From the NCBI RefSeq assembly GCF_000524195.1, contig NW_020170410.1:658574-722573 (forward strand): a stretch of DNA of 64,000 nt, in the 5' to 3' direction. The stretch is from Echinococcus granulosus (Eukaryota > Platyhelminthes > Cestoda > Cyclophyllidea > Taeniidae). A program made the position numbers and the translations under genes. Positions 25,001 to 38,331 of the stretch are shown here, piece by piece. A model generated the notes under the pieces. It had not been told where the DNA came from and searched no databases. It saw only the letters and a program-made list of their open reading frames with translations. Position 1 is the first letter of the stretch, and each line of letters begins with the position of its first letter.

Positions 25001-27850
25001 AGAGAACAACTTAATTGATCATAATTTTGAAGGATTTCACTTAGGCTACATGTTAGTCAGATTCATGGATTGTATCAAAATCCTATTCTCCGAAATTCGA
25101 GGGAATTTGCTGCAGCTATCTAGTCATTGTAAGATTTTTTTCGAGAAAATTCGTTATTCGGTAAGTGTGCCCGTAATAACTGGTGACTAAATTATTTATC
25201 CAAATTACCCCCGCTCCTATTACATCATAATTCTTTTAACGAGAAAGAACGGAAGACCATGTGTTATAGACTCAGTATTTCTCCTTTCCACCACAGTCAT
25301 CATACCCCTGATTCGAGCGTATTCAGGGTACGTCTACCCCTCAGGTCCCGTGACGTCCGGTCCGTTGTGGTTCGCATTTACTGATCGACTTGTGCCTAAA
25401 CGGTACATTTCAACAAACATGTGTCATGTTTGTTAGATATTTTATCAAACAAGTTGTCAACACTTATGTGAGTGAGTTTTATTATAACCTAGATTCTTAG
25501 TATCTCCTTCAAAATAGTCTTCATATTGCTAGACAAATGAGTTCAAATTCATTGAATCGTGGGATGATGCTTGCATCCCGGAAATCCTCATGGAAAATGG
25601 TTATACTTTACCGTGTGAACCAAACAAAAAACACCATTGCGGGGGCTGCAGAAGTCCTAATAAAAGTCGGCTAGAAGGTACAATGAAGTAGGTAAAATCA
25701 GGCCTTAATGACGGTGTAACTTTTTGCTTAACCAAATAGCATTCACGGTAAAAATGTAAGAATTTGGCCTTCATTATGCACCTTCGAGAAAAGAGTTACG
25801 AAAGGATTCATCGGGGTGTCATATAAGCCGACTGCAAGAGCTAGGTAACTCTCAAGACTGGTTGAGTAAGTCTAATAGAAAAGACGACCCTTTGCTGCCA
25901 GTCGGATTGCGAAAGAACTTTTGTTTCTGCACCAAAATAGCCAGTAGCTACATAAAAAGGCCACCAGAAAAGAAGTATTTTTCATTTGAATTTATAATCG
26001 AGTGGGCAGTGGCTTTCCGTACATTGATGTTGTTCCAATTTTCAAAATTTTACATGGCTTATCAATTAGTTATTTGGAAGAAGAGTTTCAAAGTAATAAC
26101 TTTCACTCGAAATTTGTGTCGAACGGTAATAAACAAATGCCAGCATTAATGCAATTCAAACACAATAAATGGTGGATTAAAAGCCATAACCCTGACCTAA
26201 CTAAAACTTCAAATTGCTCTTTAGAATCAAACCGTATCACCTTGCACCAATGCAATTAACACATCCTACCAACTCCAAATAAAGGAGAGCTACTGTTTCC
26301 TATGGTTGTGTAGAATTACAAAAATGCACATTGTGTAAGCATAAACTGCCTTTTCTTTAAATCACCCTGGCCCATTAAGCTTTTGTTCCCCTCGACGGGA
26401 GATAGGAGGTTACTAATCTACTGTTTAAAACTAAAGCCTGATTTGTATGAAGGAGGAGGCTTCACAACATCCCTTTGTAATATAAGAGGCCCTGTTCAAA
26501 ACAGCCTTGAAAGATCACCGACAGGGTCCATGTTTGGTGCACACATTGGTTAGGAATCAAGCATTTAATATACTAATAACTGAAAAATATTCCTTACAAG
26601 CTTCACTTTTTTTGAAAATAAAGCAGTTACCGGTTTTCTCTCACATTAATTCATGTATCTAAGTCCTATAAGAGCCTGTCCCCACTTAGGCGGTGGTTTC
26701 TAGGAACGAAATTCCTTTTGAAAAGCTGATTTGAAATATCATTTTCATTTACATACACTACTTGAATGAGAGAAATAAGTAGTGTGTTTCGAGAGATTTA
26801 AATTCTCCCACCTGCATTTTAATGCAAAGCACACAAATCTAGCAGTTTTATTGTAAGAAACCTGCACTGAATGCTCACACAACTCTTTAACCTGAAGATC
26901 ACAAATAAAAATAAAGATTTCAAATAGCTGCGTATCGAAATTTATTCTAATGCAAATCCGGGTTGTAAAAGTGGGCTGACAATGAATAGATTTGCACTTT
27001 GAAGCCACCCATCTTTTTTGCTGTGCCGTTCAAGCTCGTACTGACTACAGAAAAGATTTAACACCAGGGCAAAATATGTGCTGCTGACGTAGAGAAGAGC
27101 TGTAGGAAGCCACTGGTTTAGCTCGTGCGTTATCTTGCCCAGCCGAAGTTCAAAAGCGGAGCTTCAAGTGCACGCGAAGCAAAAACGATTGGTAAAAACA
27201 AATGATCGGTGCATTACACTTTGATTTATCTCCTGGTAAAATATTCTAACAAACTTTGTGTAATATAGTGTGGCTTCAGGAGCAAAATATATCTTAGAAT
27301 GCAAAAAATTCTATTTTAAATATAAGTGCCTGTAACACTTATTTCGACCATTACTAAAGTTTCGAGGTTGCATCAAAAGACCGCACCATCGGCAAAACTC
27401 AACTGTCTATAAAATTTGAAGAATTCGCAATCAACTGTTTAAATTTTGTATTATCACACTTCAAGAATAACAGTTTTGAATCTTAATTATTTGAATTGCA
27501 GAAAGGTAAAGCCTAGAGTGCGTAATATTGCATGATTGAATGTTTCATTTAGGCTTCTCGTCAATAAATGATTCAAGTAGTGTGCTATTCACATTAACAT
27601 TACTTTGCTTGAATTATAACACCTGTACCAGTTCACAAGTAAGGTGATGGTAAAATTTCAGGATGTTCTAACAACTCTGACCTTATTACAGTTTTCCCTT
27701 CTACCCAAATTTAGGCAGTGAAATTGGGAGTCATCTTTGTCATCTTGGCATCCATTTCAAATTATCTTTGATGCCTTGTACTTTAAGTGAAAATGTAAGA
27801 GCCTCTTCTGCAGTGGAAATAATACATTGATGACAAAAAAGAAAAGAAAG
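22060..27850 (+). repeat. Tandem segmental duplication, unit 1
   Basis: Collinear similarity to unit 2 (28718-37750) runs the whole length. Examples are the TCATTTGTTTT..TTGGCTATTTTGAAAGATT block (22080 with 28733), the GGGTTGATTTAT block (23155 with 29951), GCACTTATAATCCGTAATAT (23976 with 31453), ACATTTGACCC / ACCTTTGACCC (24973 with 32385), the GAGTAAG block (25865 with 33328), and GCATC..AAGACCGCACCATC (27371 with 35873). No coding frame is conserved between the units. Boundaries are approximate. Confidence 0.75.
27042..27218 (-). mobile_element. LTR, type B, minus strand, inside unit 1
   Basis: CCAGGGCAAAATATGTGCTG followed by CTGACGTAGAGAAGAGCTG, then AGTGCACGCGAAG and a GTGCATTACA right end, are reverse-complement family landmarks. 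The LTR at 35597 occupies the matching place in unit 2 and shares the ATGCACGCGAA-type block, so both probably descend from one insertion. Confidence 0.75.
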
Positions 27851-28717
27851 GTAATTAATCACAATGCGTATTTTGCATCAAAATGCTTCACTTGCCTGAG
27901 TGGTCAATAGCAGCATTGATAAGTTTCGTGACCAACTACCCATGAATTGTTTTCGGGTCGGAACCAATTCAAGTCAGGCAATGACTTTTTACTTTACGTG
28001 AAGGTATTTCCGCACCTCTAGTATCAGGCACTTTAACATTTGAGGTAAGCATAAAGTAGAGCATAGAAATGAAATTAAGCGAGAAAATTCTTTTATTTCT
28101 TTTCCAAAAAGTAGTTATTTAAAAGCGTTGCGGTAGATTCGCATAAAAGCAGTCCAAAGAAAGCATGCATCTATTTAATTAGTTCTAACATTTAAACAGT
28201 TTTTAATTATTTTTAAAAAGATATGCAGCAGCTTTTTAATTTATTTCTGGTGACAGGTGCTTTGTTTGTCATTTTTTGACGCACTTCTCACACACTTGAC
28301 GTCTATCATGCGAAGTGAGTTAAGAGTTTTCCTAATTTTTACTTGAATTATCAACACATCAAAGTGGAGTAAAATGGCTGACCTTGTTAAAAGGGCAGTC
28401 GATCACTCCTTTTCCTTAAAGCCCCTTCAAAATACGGTAGAAAAAAAAATGTTTGAATAAAAAATTTACAACGTAAGGGAACTGCTTATTTTATTGCTGC
28501 CCAGTGTAATCAAGAATGAGCTAAACTAAAACCACTTTGGCAGTAATAAATTATAGTTTATCCGGAAGGTGCTTGTGTTGTACACCTCAATGAAATGAAA
28601 CTTGGACATGTGTCAAACAAAGTGGAGGCAGTAGGGCAAAAATTCTACAAGCTAACTACATTAAACTATTAATTGTATATGTATAAGCAGTGGAACAAAC
28701 TCTCTGGATTTCATGTT
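27851..28717. other. Spacer between the two duplicated units
   Basis: I could not align this stretch with either end of the units. No gene seen. It may be the worn end of unit 1 or sequence inserted between units. Confidence 0.3.
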
Positions 28718-31700
28718 TTCGTCGACTTTCTTCATTTGTTTTACGCGTGGCCATTTTGAAAGATTGTGTCAATGTTATCAATTTAGTATCAACAACCTGC
28801 TTTGTAGATGTTACTGCCTGGTTAAATTGCAAATACAATTAAGATAGTAACGGGTTGGCAAAAACTTTAAATGAAGCAATATAATCATAAACAGCATTCA
28901 TTCACCACCTCTTCAGTGAAGACTTTACCATTACTTTCAGCAGTTTTATAGTAAATTGCCTCCACAAGTCCAGCGTTGAAGTCTCAACCAAAGGCCATTA
29001 ATTGCCTCTTAAACTCAAAGCTACAGGCTGAGGTAGTAAGGGTTTCTAAATTTAGCTCCTACGACTTTTGCAGCACTAATTATGTGACCAATGTGTACCC
29101 ACAAATTACCCCCTAAAGCAGGTCTACTCGTGTTTATCTGGTTCGCTCATCTCAACTGCCAAATTACAGCACCCATCACTTCAGTTCGAGTTGGGAGGTG
29201 GTAATAAGGGAAATCATAGGGCATTACCTTTCCAGGAAAGCATCGCTCCCAGTTTTTACAAAGTTGTGTCGAAATTTGTTGTTATGTTTTGGTGGATGGT
29301 GGCTGTAAAGTGTTTAATTCACTTTTCGCTCTAAATCAAGTTGTTTATATGGGTTGGCATTATATTATTACGCGGAAACAACCGTAATAATCAAAATTAT
29401 TCTTTATGGGTGGAGCTCATTTAGATAAGTAGAAATATGATTAGTTGTTTTCAATAATTGCATTCTGATTAGCTTTCAGCTGATAATTAGCAACTTTGGT
29501 CTCGGTCTGGGTCTACAACTTGTGTTTTAATGGCAAACTCAAATTTGGGCACTGAAAACTGCTTACTTTGTGTAAACTGATCACTCTATCGCAGTGCCAC
29601 ACGGTTTATCTGTTGCCGTGTCGATTCGACCATATTCCACCATTTGAAGCTATCTACGAGCCAAAATGTGTATTCGTATGGTAACCAAACGTCAAGAATG
29701 GCTAAAGTGAATTACCCGACATTATAGGCCCTCATGCTGAACACCTAGAGGAATCTTTAACTGACGAGATACTTTGATTTGGAACTGCATTCTGTATGAA
29801 CATTCGAATAAATTAAGCAAAATAAATAAATTGCGCTCGTCACTCCGCGTAAGCACGGGGACTTTTGTTGAGTGATACAGACAAACATCCCCACCACAGG
29901 TGCGCGATCATTCATCAGCGAGCTCCCACACCTTCGTGTGCTGTTGTATCGGGTTGATTTATCACGATTTGCTGGCCTAAGCAAGAAATAAAAAAGCCAA
30001 ATGAATACATTAAACTCACATGCTGCTGATAAATGACAGGCTTCTGGACCACCACAAGAAACCATTTTAAGGTGCGTTTACGTGTAAGTTGAGTCATACC
30101 TATTCTAATTTACAGCTCAGTAATATCTGATATGGCTTTGGCTAAAAGGGAACTTGGTAGTCATTGGAGCCTTTCACAACATATTTATCTGGCTGACAGT
30201 AAGGCTCCCATTATAATCATTTTGATGCCTGGGTTTGATTAAACGGACTTTTGATTTACTGCGGTTTTTATAAACACCAGCTCATAAGCCAAAACATAGG
30301 AATGGCTGATTAATATGGTTCTCAATCGTATTTGTCGTCAACTGTACCATTAACTGCTTGATATCTGATTGAGTCTAACCAAGTAGAAGTGAAGTGATAG
30401 ACTACTTCATTATAGTCATTAGACATTTATTTGTTGAAATCCATCTATAGCATAGTATAAATCAGTTTTTTATAAGGAAAGCGCTTGACCATCAAATAAA
30501 TTACAATAATTTATGAGAACAGCATCCCTCATATTGGGTTTTGCGATCCATTCTAGTTAACCTGTTAATTTGGCGATTTGATCCTTGAGACTGTTGTAGC
30601 GTAATTTCTCAGGAATAATTTGTGCAGTGAAAGGCATCTAGCTGTCCAGGTTAATATCATAATTGTCCGTCAAAATTGCCCATAGTGATTGGAACATCAG
30701 TTACAGGGAGTTTCACCGCTAATGTAGACATTGTCATGGACTGAGACTGCCATTCAATCCAAATTGCCACCACTCGACTTGATCAAAATCCAGGTTTCCC
30801 TCGAGGGTAACTGTTAAATAAAGACGCTTAGGAGCCACCTACTGTGCATTTTTAACATTTAAATCCTTCTTTTATGGGTTTTGAGTACAAGTGGATGTTA
30901 CAAATGTTTTATTACCAATTTGATTTCTAATTCACGGTTCCGAAAGCAGAAAATATGAGCCGGATAGATTTAGACAGAACTGTTGGAAAGAGTGAAAACA
31001 CACCATCCAGTACTCGGGAAGGCAGGACATTCAAACTTGGCGAGTGCTATTGTAAAAACGTTATTGTCAATGTCTTTTTAGACAAAAAGTTTTTCGCATC
31101 CCCTTGCATACTGCTTACTAGGTGGCTCTCTTTATTTCTTAATTCGCGAAGAGGGTCAAAGCACTTCGCTTTTCAAAAAAGTCCCGCATTGATGACTAAG
31201 CTTTGACCTCATTTAGAGGCAAAAATATGCGTCCCTTGTTTAAACCCATATTATGTGAAGTTGAACGATCTCGTGGGAAAAGGGAAGTTGCTAATTTTGG
31301 ATGTTGAAACGTAATTCCATGTGAAGCGTGTATTTCTTGCTATGATCATTTCGGCCAGTACTGAGACTTACCTACTCAGGATCATAAGTAATTGAAAGTT
31401 GAACATCCTTTACGATAGAGACACGATCTCGCATTTGGTTGGCCTTCAAGCCGCACTTATAATCCGTAATATTGTCACCATCTTAAAATAAAGTGTCTAG
31501 GAACCGTGTACAATCATTGGCTCTCTGACACAAGTTTTGAAGTGCCTTTGAGATTAGTACGCTCAAGCTTTAAACCCGGGTTGTCCCTACTTGTATTTAC
31601 CTTCTAGCCAAAATGCTGATCTGTGCACTTTGTCGCAGCTGATGCTGGGATCTTGACTTGACCTAAAGGCTGTTCATAGAGCGTAAGGCGATAGAGGAAG

Positions 31701-33486
31701 CTAATTTTGAACTCTTACTACTTGTGGCTGCATAACTACTGGTCACTACACTTGTTGAAGCACAGTCATTGTTCCCCTTACTGCCCCAAAAATAGCGCTC
31801 AGATTTCGCTAGAATACAGAAATGTTCCAATTTGTTAAAATGATAATTATAAGGGAGTGCGAAATAAAGTGGATAATGTTAAAGCAAGAAAATAGTAGAT
31901 ACCTGAACAATAGCCCGAATTGGAGGTTGATAAAGCTACTAATTTCTCTAGTTTATTCATTAACTCCTCTTTGTTGAAGAAACAATGGCATTCTTTTGCA
32001 GCCGCAATACATACACTGAAATCTTTTTGTCTTACATATTTATATGCTTTTTATGAATAAAATAACAGTTCGTTCTACTTTCCATAATGAAGTTTCTACC
32101 CAGCCTTAATCGTTGTGCCTGATCTGGTGTGTCTGTTGAGAATCCACTTTGGCATGAACATGAGTACAGAGCCTTGAACTAAGCTTTATCAACTGCATAT
32201 AACAAACAGGACTAATTAAGAGACACGACGAATTTAATGACAAAATCCACTTAACATAACAATAAAAAAGCTATTTTGTGCTGAGAGGAAGATTCCAAAG
32301 TGGACATGGAATTATTTACAAAGTTGAATAAGCCCCCGATTTGGCAAAGTTGTGCCTTAAATGCGAATCCTTGATAATGCATTAACATTTGACCCGAAGT
32401 AAAGTAATTTTATTGAACAACTTTTAAAATCTTAGTATTAAAGGATTTTACTTCAGTTACATGAGAACAGTATCAAAAGAATATGTCGAAATCCTCCTTG
32501 TCAACAGTCAATGGAATTCGCTACAGCCATGTACTCATAGCGAAGTCTTCTTTAAGAAAAATCTGTAATTTGGTAAGTATTTGTGATCACTACAAGAAAA
32601 TTTACTTATGCAAACTGCCCACACCAGCATAATCTGCTAAACGAGCAAAAAACGCAAGACTAAGTATAATAAACTAGGTGTTTCGCCCTCGTTTACCTCA
32701 CCTTAGCTACCCTTGGAACGCGCAGACAAGTTGGGCAGAAATATATTTCAGTGGGTAACGTTAAATAAAGAAGCACAGATACCGCCGCTAAGCACGTTCA
32801 GAGTGCTTGTCCTCCAGGGGACCGATGGCGTCAAACCCATCGGCACGTTCGTATTTTCTGATCGCCACTCGCCTAAAAGGTAGAGCCAAACAAACGTATA
32901 TTTTGCATTTAGCAAAAAAAGCCTTTCATCACAAAATAGGGAGGTTTTATCACAATCAGTTGAAAGTTGTCACTTGAAAGTGAGTTCAAGTGCGATGCCA
33001 TCCCTAAGCCTTCCCTCTAAAGGGTCTTTATTTTACTAAACAAATAAGTGCAAATTCTTTGAATAGTGGGCTTGTGCTTACCCTAAAAACAAGCTTGATA
33101 AAAGCCGCTATGCTTTATGGCATGAACTAACCAAAAATAGTATTGCTAGTACAGTGGGGTACTTTGCTAGAGATTAGTGAAGGAACGCAAATGAATGTGC
33201 AAAATATGGTTGCAATGACCAAATAACATTGACCAGTACTGCACAACTTCAGGGCAAACTTGGCAAACCCCATCGCAACGATCAATGGAAGTACACTGCA
33301 AGGGACAAATAACCCTTAAGACTAGCTGAGTAAGCCCCTTGGTAAATATGACCTTGTGTCGTAGGTCGGGCATGCAGTTGTGTAAAGGGAAATTTCAAAG
33401 AAATTAATTTTTCATTTCATTTTGCTAGCAGCAACAATCATACTTTAACTCATTTCGAGTTTGGTGATTTTGCATAAACTGTCATT

Positions 33487-33502
33487 TATATATATATATA
33501 TT
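33487..33502. repeat. Short TA microsatellite
   Basis: A run of alternating T and A about 16 bp long inside unit 2, followed by a T tract. Too short to carry meaning. Confidence 0.7.
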
Positions 33503-33954
33503 TTTAAATGCACCTTTGAGGAGATACCATTCATTTATTTCCAAATCATAAATCGAAGTCATTAAGTATGTTAGATTTGTCTCCCTTCCATGGAACGGAA
33601 AGGGAAAACCCTTTCTAGTGGAAGCAGGGGATTGTAAAGCTTTTGTAAAATTTTAAAAGAATCCCCCAGAGTAAATGATCAGGTTCCTTACATGCGTTGT
33701 TTTAATGACAAAAGTATCAAAGAGGATAGATCTTGTTAACCGAACAAGAACAGGTACCTCATGCGTATTGTGTGATATTGTGCTGAGGTGTTTGACAGTT
33801 TTTATTTAACTTCATGCTGGATCCAAAGTTGCCTTAGTTGAGTGAACACATGGCCGCGAATACAGCTTGTTAGTTGAATTTATTAAAGATTAAACTTGAT
33901 TTAGGTAGGTATATTTTAAAAATTCATAGCTCACCTTAACACGTTCGTCTTTTT

Positions 33955-34036
33955 TGCCGTAGCTTTTTGAGCCCTTTTTATCCAAGAATTAGATGTAACA
34001 CTATGGCAGAATATGTATTGCCGACGTAGAAAAGGA
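33955..34036 (-). mobile_element. Truncated LTR, minus strand
   Basis: TGCCGTAGC at the left, then TGTAACACTATGGCAGAATA and TTGCCGACGTAGAAAAGGA match the reverse complement of the LTR 3' half. Similarity stops near 34036, so about half the LTR is missing. There is no counterpart in unit 1. Confidence 0.65.
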
Positions 34037-35596
34037 CATTTAAAGGATCGTTAATTAGAGGTATTCGGAATAAACTACTCCATCTGTAAAAGAAAGCGTT
34101 CATAGGTTCTCCTCCCACATTCATTTTCATACATCTTAGCATCGTAATGGCTTGTCCTTACGTAAGAAATAATTTCAACGAAAGAAGCGTTTTCTCAAAA
34201 TGGAGGTACTAGTCTTGACAGTAGACAGTGGAAGTAAAGGTTCTAAAGGTTCTAAGGATTATAGTTATTACGTTCTCAAAATCAGTAAAACTATACATCC
34301 TTCAAAGGTATAGATAGCTGCTGGTGATTTTAAATTATTTCCAGGAGCCTATTTATTTTGAAAATGATGGTTTCTCTCACAAAAATGGAGGACAAATAGT
34401 AGCAGTGGTATTCTGGATTTCGGGTGTCATAAGACTTATCCGCATTCTACTCCTTCTTCATGAATCTGCACCGGTTATGCGTCCGATAATGGGATTTGCC
34501 GTGGAATGGTAATGTCCAGAGCAATGCTTGAAATATGAACACGTGGTTGAACTTTTTCCTGTAGATATGAAACCTAGGTGAATTTGTGCTTCCCGCGGAA
34601 GAAAAGCTACTGTGCATGTGCAAGAGCATTTTTCAGTGAGGTATCCTTCACGGAAAGAACACTAGGGCGAACAGAAGTAGGTATTACAAGGCCTCGATGT
34701 GCACAAGGGGAAGAGCCTAGCCATTTCAAAAGGATTACAACGTGGCCTTGGTTAATGTAAGGTAGTACAGGTAACGGAACTATCCATGGTCAGATGTTTG
34801 ACACCGATAACTTTATAACGGGAGTAGAGTTCAGTTGTTGTAAGTACAGGTGATGGAGGAAGATCTAAAGAGTAGTCCTAAGCAAAAAATATAATTTTTT
34901 TGTTAAAATAAAGATTGAATGCAGTAGAAATCACAATTCCACTTGGAACCCTTTCACACAAATCGACATAAGCGCCCTCGCTCTCCATCCGACACACACA
35001 AATTGGTATATTCTCGGTGTGTAGCTAAAGATATCCATTCAGTATTTCTTAAAACACATTAAAATGAAGTACTTTGGAACTAACTCCTGCCATGTAGAAG
35101 TTGTATGCATACAAATGCGTACTTGTTGCATGCCAAAAAATTAAAACAACTTGCTAGCTCACTAACACATAGAATCTACACTAGTTGCTTTTAAAGTAAA
35201 TTTGTTCATTTACATATAAGAATTGCAAACCTATCCTGTTTTATCACTTAAAATAAACACAATAGGGTCAAGAGTTGGTTAAAATCTAGATACTATCTAG
35301 GCGGTTCAGTTCACGCCGCTATGGGTTATTCTGCAGTCCCTTACTCAACACTTTCCGTATTCAACTCACATCTACCCAACTGAAAAGTCAGTCATAACTA
35401 ATGTTGGCTATAGCAGTTATTCTCGAGACATCCAAATCCAGTGCTAAAATGTTTCATTTCCTTCTTTGCATGCCAAAGTTCGTTTATAGGAAAAATCAAA
35501 TGAGGTTCCTGATTATAATGAAGGGCATGAATTCCTGCTATCACAGCACTTCCAAAAGTCACTCCAATACTTAGACGTAGCACCTCAAGTCCATTC

Positions 35597-35763
35597 TGAC
35601 GACGATCGAAGACGTAATGCTAAGGCAGAATCTGTGTTGCCGACGTGCAGAAGGGCTAAGGGGCTACTAGTATGGCCCGAGGGTCATCTAGCCCAGTGGA
35701 AGTACACGGATGAAGCTTTAAATGCACGCGAAAATAAATCAAAGAGTTGAATTTTGCGTAAAA
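35597..35763 (-). mobile_element. LTR, type B, minus strand, inside unit 2
   Basis: AATGCTAAGGCAGAATCTGT, TTGCCGACGTGCAGAAGGGC, GGGGCTACTAGTATGGCCCG and CCCAGTGGAAGTACACGG are clear type B landmarks in reverse-complement order. The right flank, starting about 80 bp away, matches the right flank of the LTR at 27042, supporting a shared insertion older than the duplication. Confidence 0.8.
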
Positions 35764-36280
35764 TAGTGGATAATCAACAACAAAAAGCATTGTTCAAAGC
35801 AAGAAACGCTGTTCTAATCATAATTGTCTGGATCATTTATTCCGCATCATTATTAAAGTGTAGAGGCTGCACCAAATAAGCGCACCATCAGCAAGATTTA
35901 AATGTCTAAAAAATTTGGAAAACTTTTAAACCATTATTAAAAAATTCACAATTGCCTCAGTTTGAGAAGCAATCCGTTAAAATGTGACAAGGTGGAACCA
36001 AGAGTGGTCCTCCCAAGCATAAAGGCATAAACGTTATATACAAGCCTTTTGCTGCTCAATGAGCATGCAGGGATAAACAGAATCGAAATTCACGTTTGAG
36101 TCTTCCGTTTTGAGTTTGTGTGGTCAGAATTAACATTCATTGTATCATTTTACTCCCCACAATCAGACAGTGTGTGAGAAGTTAAGGCTAAACAATACCA
36201 CAGTCTGCAGGCAAATCATAATTATTAAATGCAGTAAAGAGTGAAATTGCAGTGGTGAATGTGGTTTCGAGAAAACACAG

Positions 36281-36469
36281 TGTAGCCCCCCGAGACTTCC
36301 CTGAAGACGAAAGAAGCCCTAGTACTCGGGCGGAACACATATATGCGGCAAAGAGAAAGTATTTGTGTAACTGACACATTCCGAAGGCCGACTCACCCGG
36401 CGTTACAGCAGACTCAGGTCCAAAGTGGCTCTTCGCCAATACCGAGAAATAAACAAGCTTCGTATTACA
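36281..36469 (-). mobile_element. Solo LTR, type A, minus strand
   Basis: A 189-bp copy beginning TGTAGCCCCCCGAGACTTCC, followed by CTGAAGACGAAAGAAG, and ending CGTATTACA after CCAATACCGAGAAATAAAC. It is an end-to-end type A LTR. Flanks ACAG (36277-36280) and ATAG (36470-36473) match 3 of 4 bases, consistent with a worn 4-bp target duplication. It lies in a part of unit 2 that unit 1 lacks. The minus-strand open frame through it is a by-product. Confidence 0.85.
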
Positions 36470-37750
36470 ATAGGATGCATTAACAGGGCCGAATCACATT
36501 TGCCCTCTCGTAGCGAAAAACAGGTAATTTCTTCTTATCCCAGCAGTTAAGCCATTTACTCCGTGGAGAAAAATAAGCAAGTTATTCTGCATGTTAAGGT
36601 GATTTTTTTTATAATAACGAATCTATGAAACATTTAATTAAAAAGCCTGGCTACCGTGGATTAGAAGAGTCAGTGCCGGATCCCTTTGCTGAAAAACCTT
36701 AGGCTCAAACCTTTTCAATCTACTAGTTTACTGTTTTCCCTCATTTAGAACATGAGTACTGCTTGAGTATTAAGTGAAATCTTACACTTTATTATATTAT
36801 TGCTCATCTAAACAAATCATTGTCAGTCTTTAGTAGTAAAAATAATGCTATTCTGCTTTGGTAAAATACTTAACAGTTTTACCTGTTTAAAGTATGCGGA
36901 TCAAATACGATGAGTTTTGCGTATCCCGAGCACCTTACGGGAAATTAAATCCCAAACTTTACCTAATTTTGAGTATTTTGTTTCAAGGGACCAAATCTGT
37001 TAAGTTTATCAGATAAAACCATTTTCATCTGTGGGAAAGGGAATGAATGACAACTTGCTAACACCGCATTATTCCAAGCCTTAATTAGAAAAAAGTGCTT
37101 TATTAACCCGCTCCTTTTTGCTTGAGTTTATAAGGCTTGTAAAACGGGAGTTAAGATTATACCTTCGGGACTATGAAGTAGTGGTTACTCCACGAGATTT
37201 TATTTAAGGAGTATTTTGTTTAACAGTAAATGCTAGAGTTAGGAATCGGAAGCTTACTAAAGGCTAAAGAGAAATGTGATATGACACAATTAAGTGTTTT
37301 ATTTTGGATCCCCTTCAATAACTGATTCCAAGACTTTCAGCAATGATGATTGTTTACTGTAGCTCTAGGTTAAATTTTGCTCTTTTGAAAATTCAAAGCC
37401 TCGTCAATATAAATGCAAAAGATGTCAAAGAAGTGGAAGTGGAAATGTAATTTCAATCAATGACTTTTGCTGTGAGCTGGTGATAACAGCATAATAATGT
37501 GCTATCCATATCAACATCATTAGACTTGAATTATAACACATGCATCGGTTGTGTTTGCAAGCCAAGAGCGAAATTCTAGTTTGCTCAAGCAATGCAGACT
37601 TTGTTAGAGTTGTCTTCCCCGACTTAGCTCCAAATAAAAGGCTGATTTATAGGCAAATAGTGACATTGGGAAACATCCTTTCATTTTAATATCCATTTTA
37701 AGTGCTACCTGATATCTTATATCATTTTATTTGTGATAAAAAAGGAGAAC

Positions 37751-38194
37751 TACGCTTTATGTGGGAAAATTTTTTTTTATCGTCTGCCGTCTTTTAATGG
37801 TTAAGAAAAGAGGAGTGGTTCAGCAATTTTCGATAGTGTGTAGTCTCCAGCAAAAAAACTGCGATGTTTACCGCTTATCAAATTCAACTCCGAAAAAAAT
37901 CTGTTTTTTTATCACTATGCCAACAGAAATCTTCCATACATGCTTTCACTTACGATGACTCTGAAAGAGTTGGCTGAAATGATGTAAATTTCATTATTTT
38001 ACAGGCTTCCATTTAAGTTTAGCCAAAGTTAAACCGTTCCGTCCGAAATAATTAATTGTGGCCATGTTGGTCGCCACTCTTGCGTTCATTCGGCAGCAAA
38101 TACTTAAACTGACGTGCCCTTTAACTACTTAATTGCAATGAGCCAAGCCTCGCGTAATGGACAGGAATTAGCCACTCGCCTTACTTATGCACAA
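37751..38194. other. Unassigned stretch right of unit 2
   Basis: No gene or recognised repeat; similarity to unit 1 is no longer convincing. Confidence 0.35.
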
Positions 38195-38331
38195 TGTAAT
38201 GCCTTGACTGCTTAACGCTCTGTTTCAGTTACGCCTGCAATTAAGTGTCCACAAGTCCACTCACTGAGCAGCAAGACCTCCGGGCCGTGTCAGTCGAATC
38301 GCAGCTCTTCCGTACGTCAACAGTACACTTA
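38195..38331 (+). mobile_element. 3'-truncated LTR, type B
   Basis: Begins TGTAATGCCTTGACTGCTTA and keeps ACCTCCGGGCCGTGTCAGTC and GCTCTTCCGTACGTCAACAG, in the order of type B LTRs. Similarity stops near 38331, so the last third is missing. Confidence 0.68.

Larger units (their letters stand above)
28718..37750 (+). repeat. Tandem segmental duplication, unit 2
   Basis: Same order of matching blocks as unit 1, in the same orientation. It is about 3 kb longer, mainly because of stretches at roughly 34210-35420 and 35990-37300 that have no counterpart in unit 1, and two LTRs (33955 and 36281) seen only here. The last clear matches are TTGAATTATAACAC (27611 with 37529) and the blocks up to about 37750. 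Divergence between units is high, so the duplication is old. No gene recognised. Confidence 0.73.
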
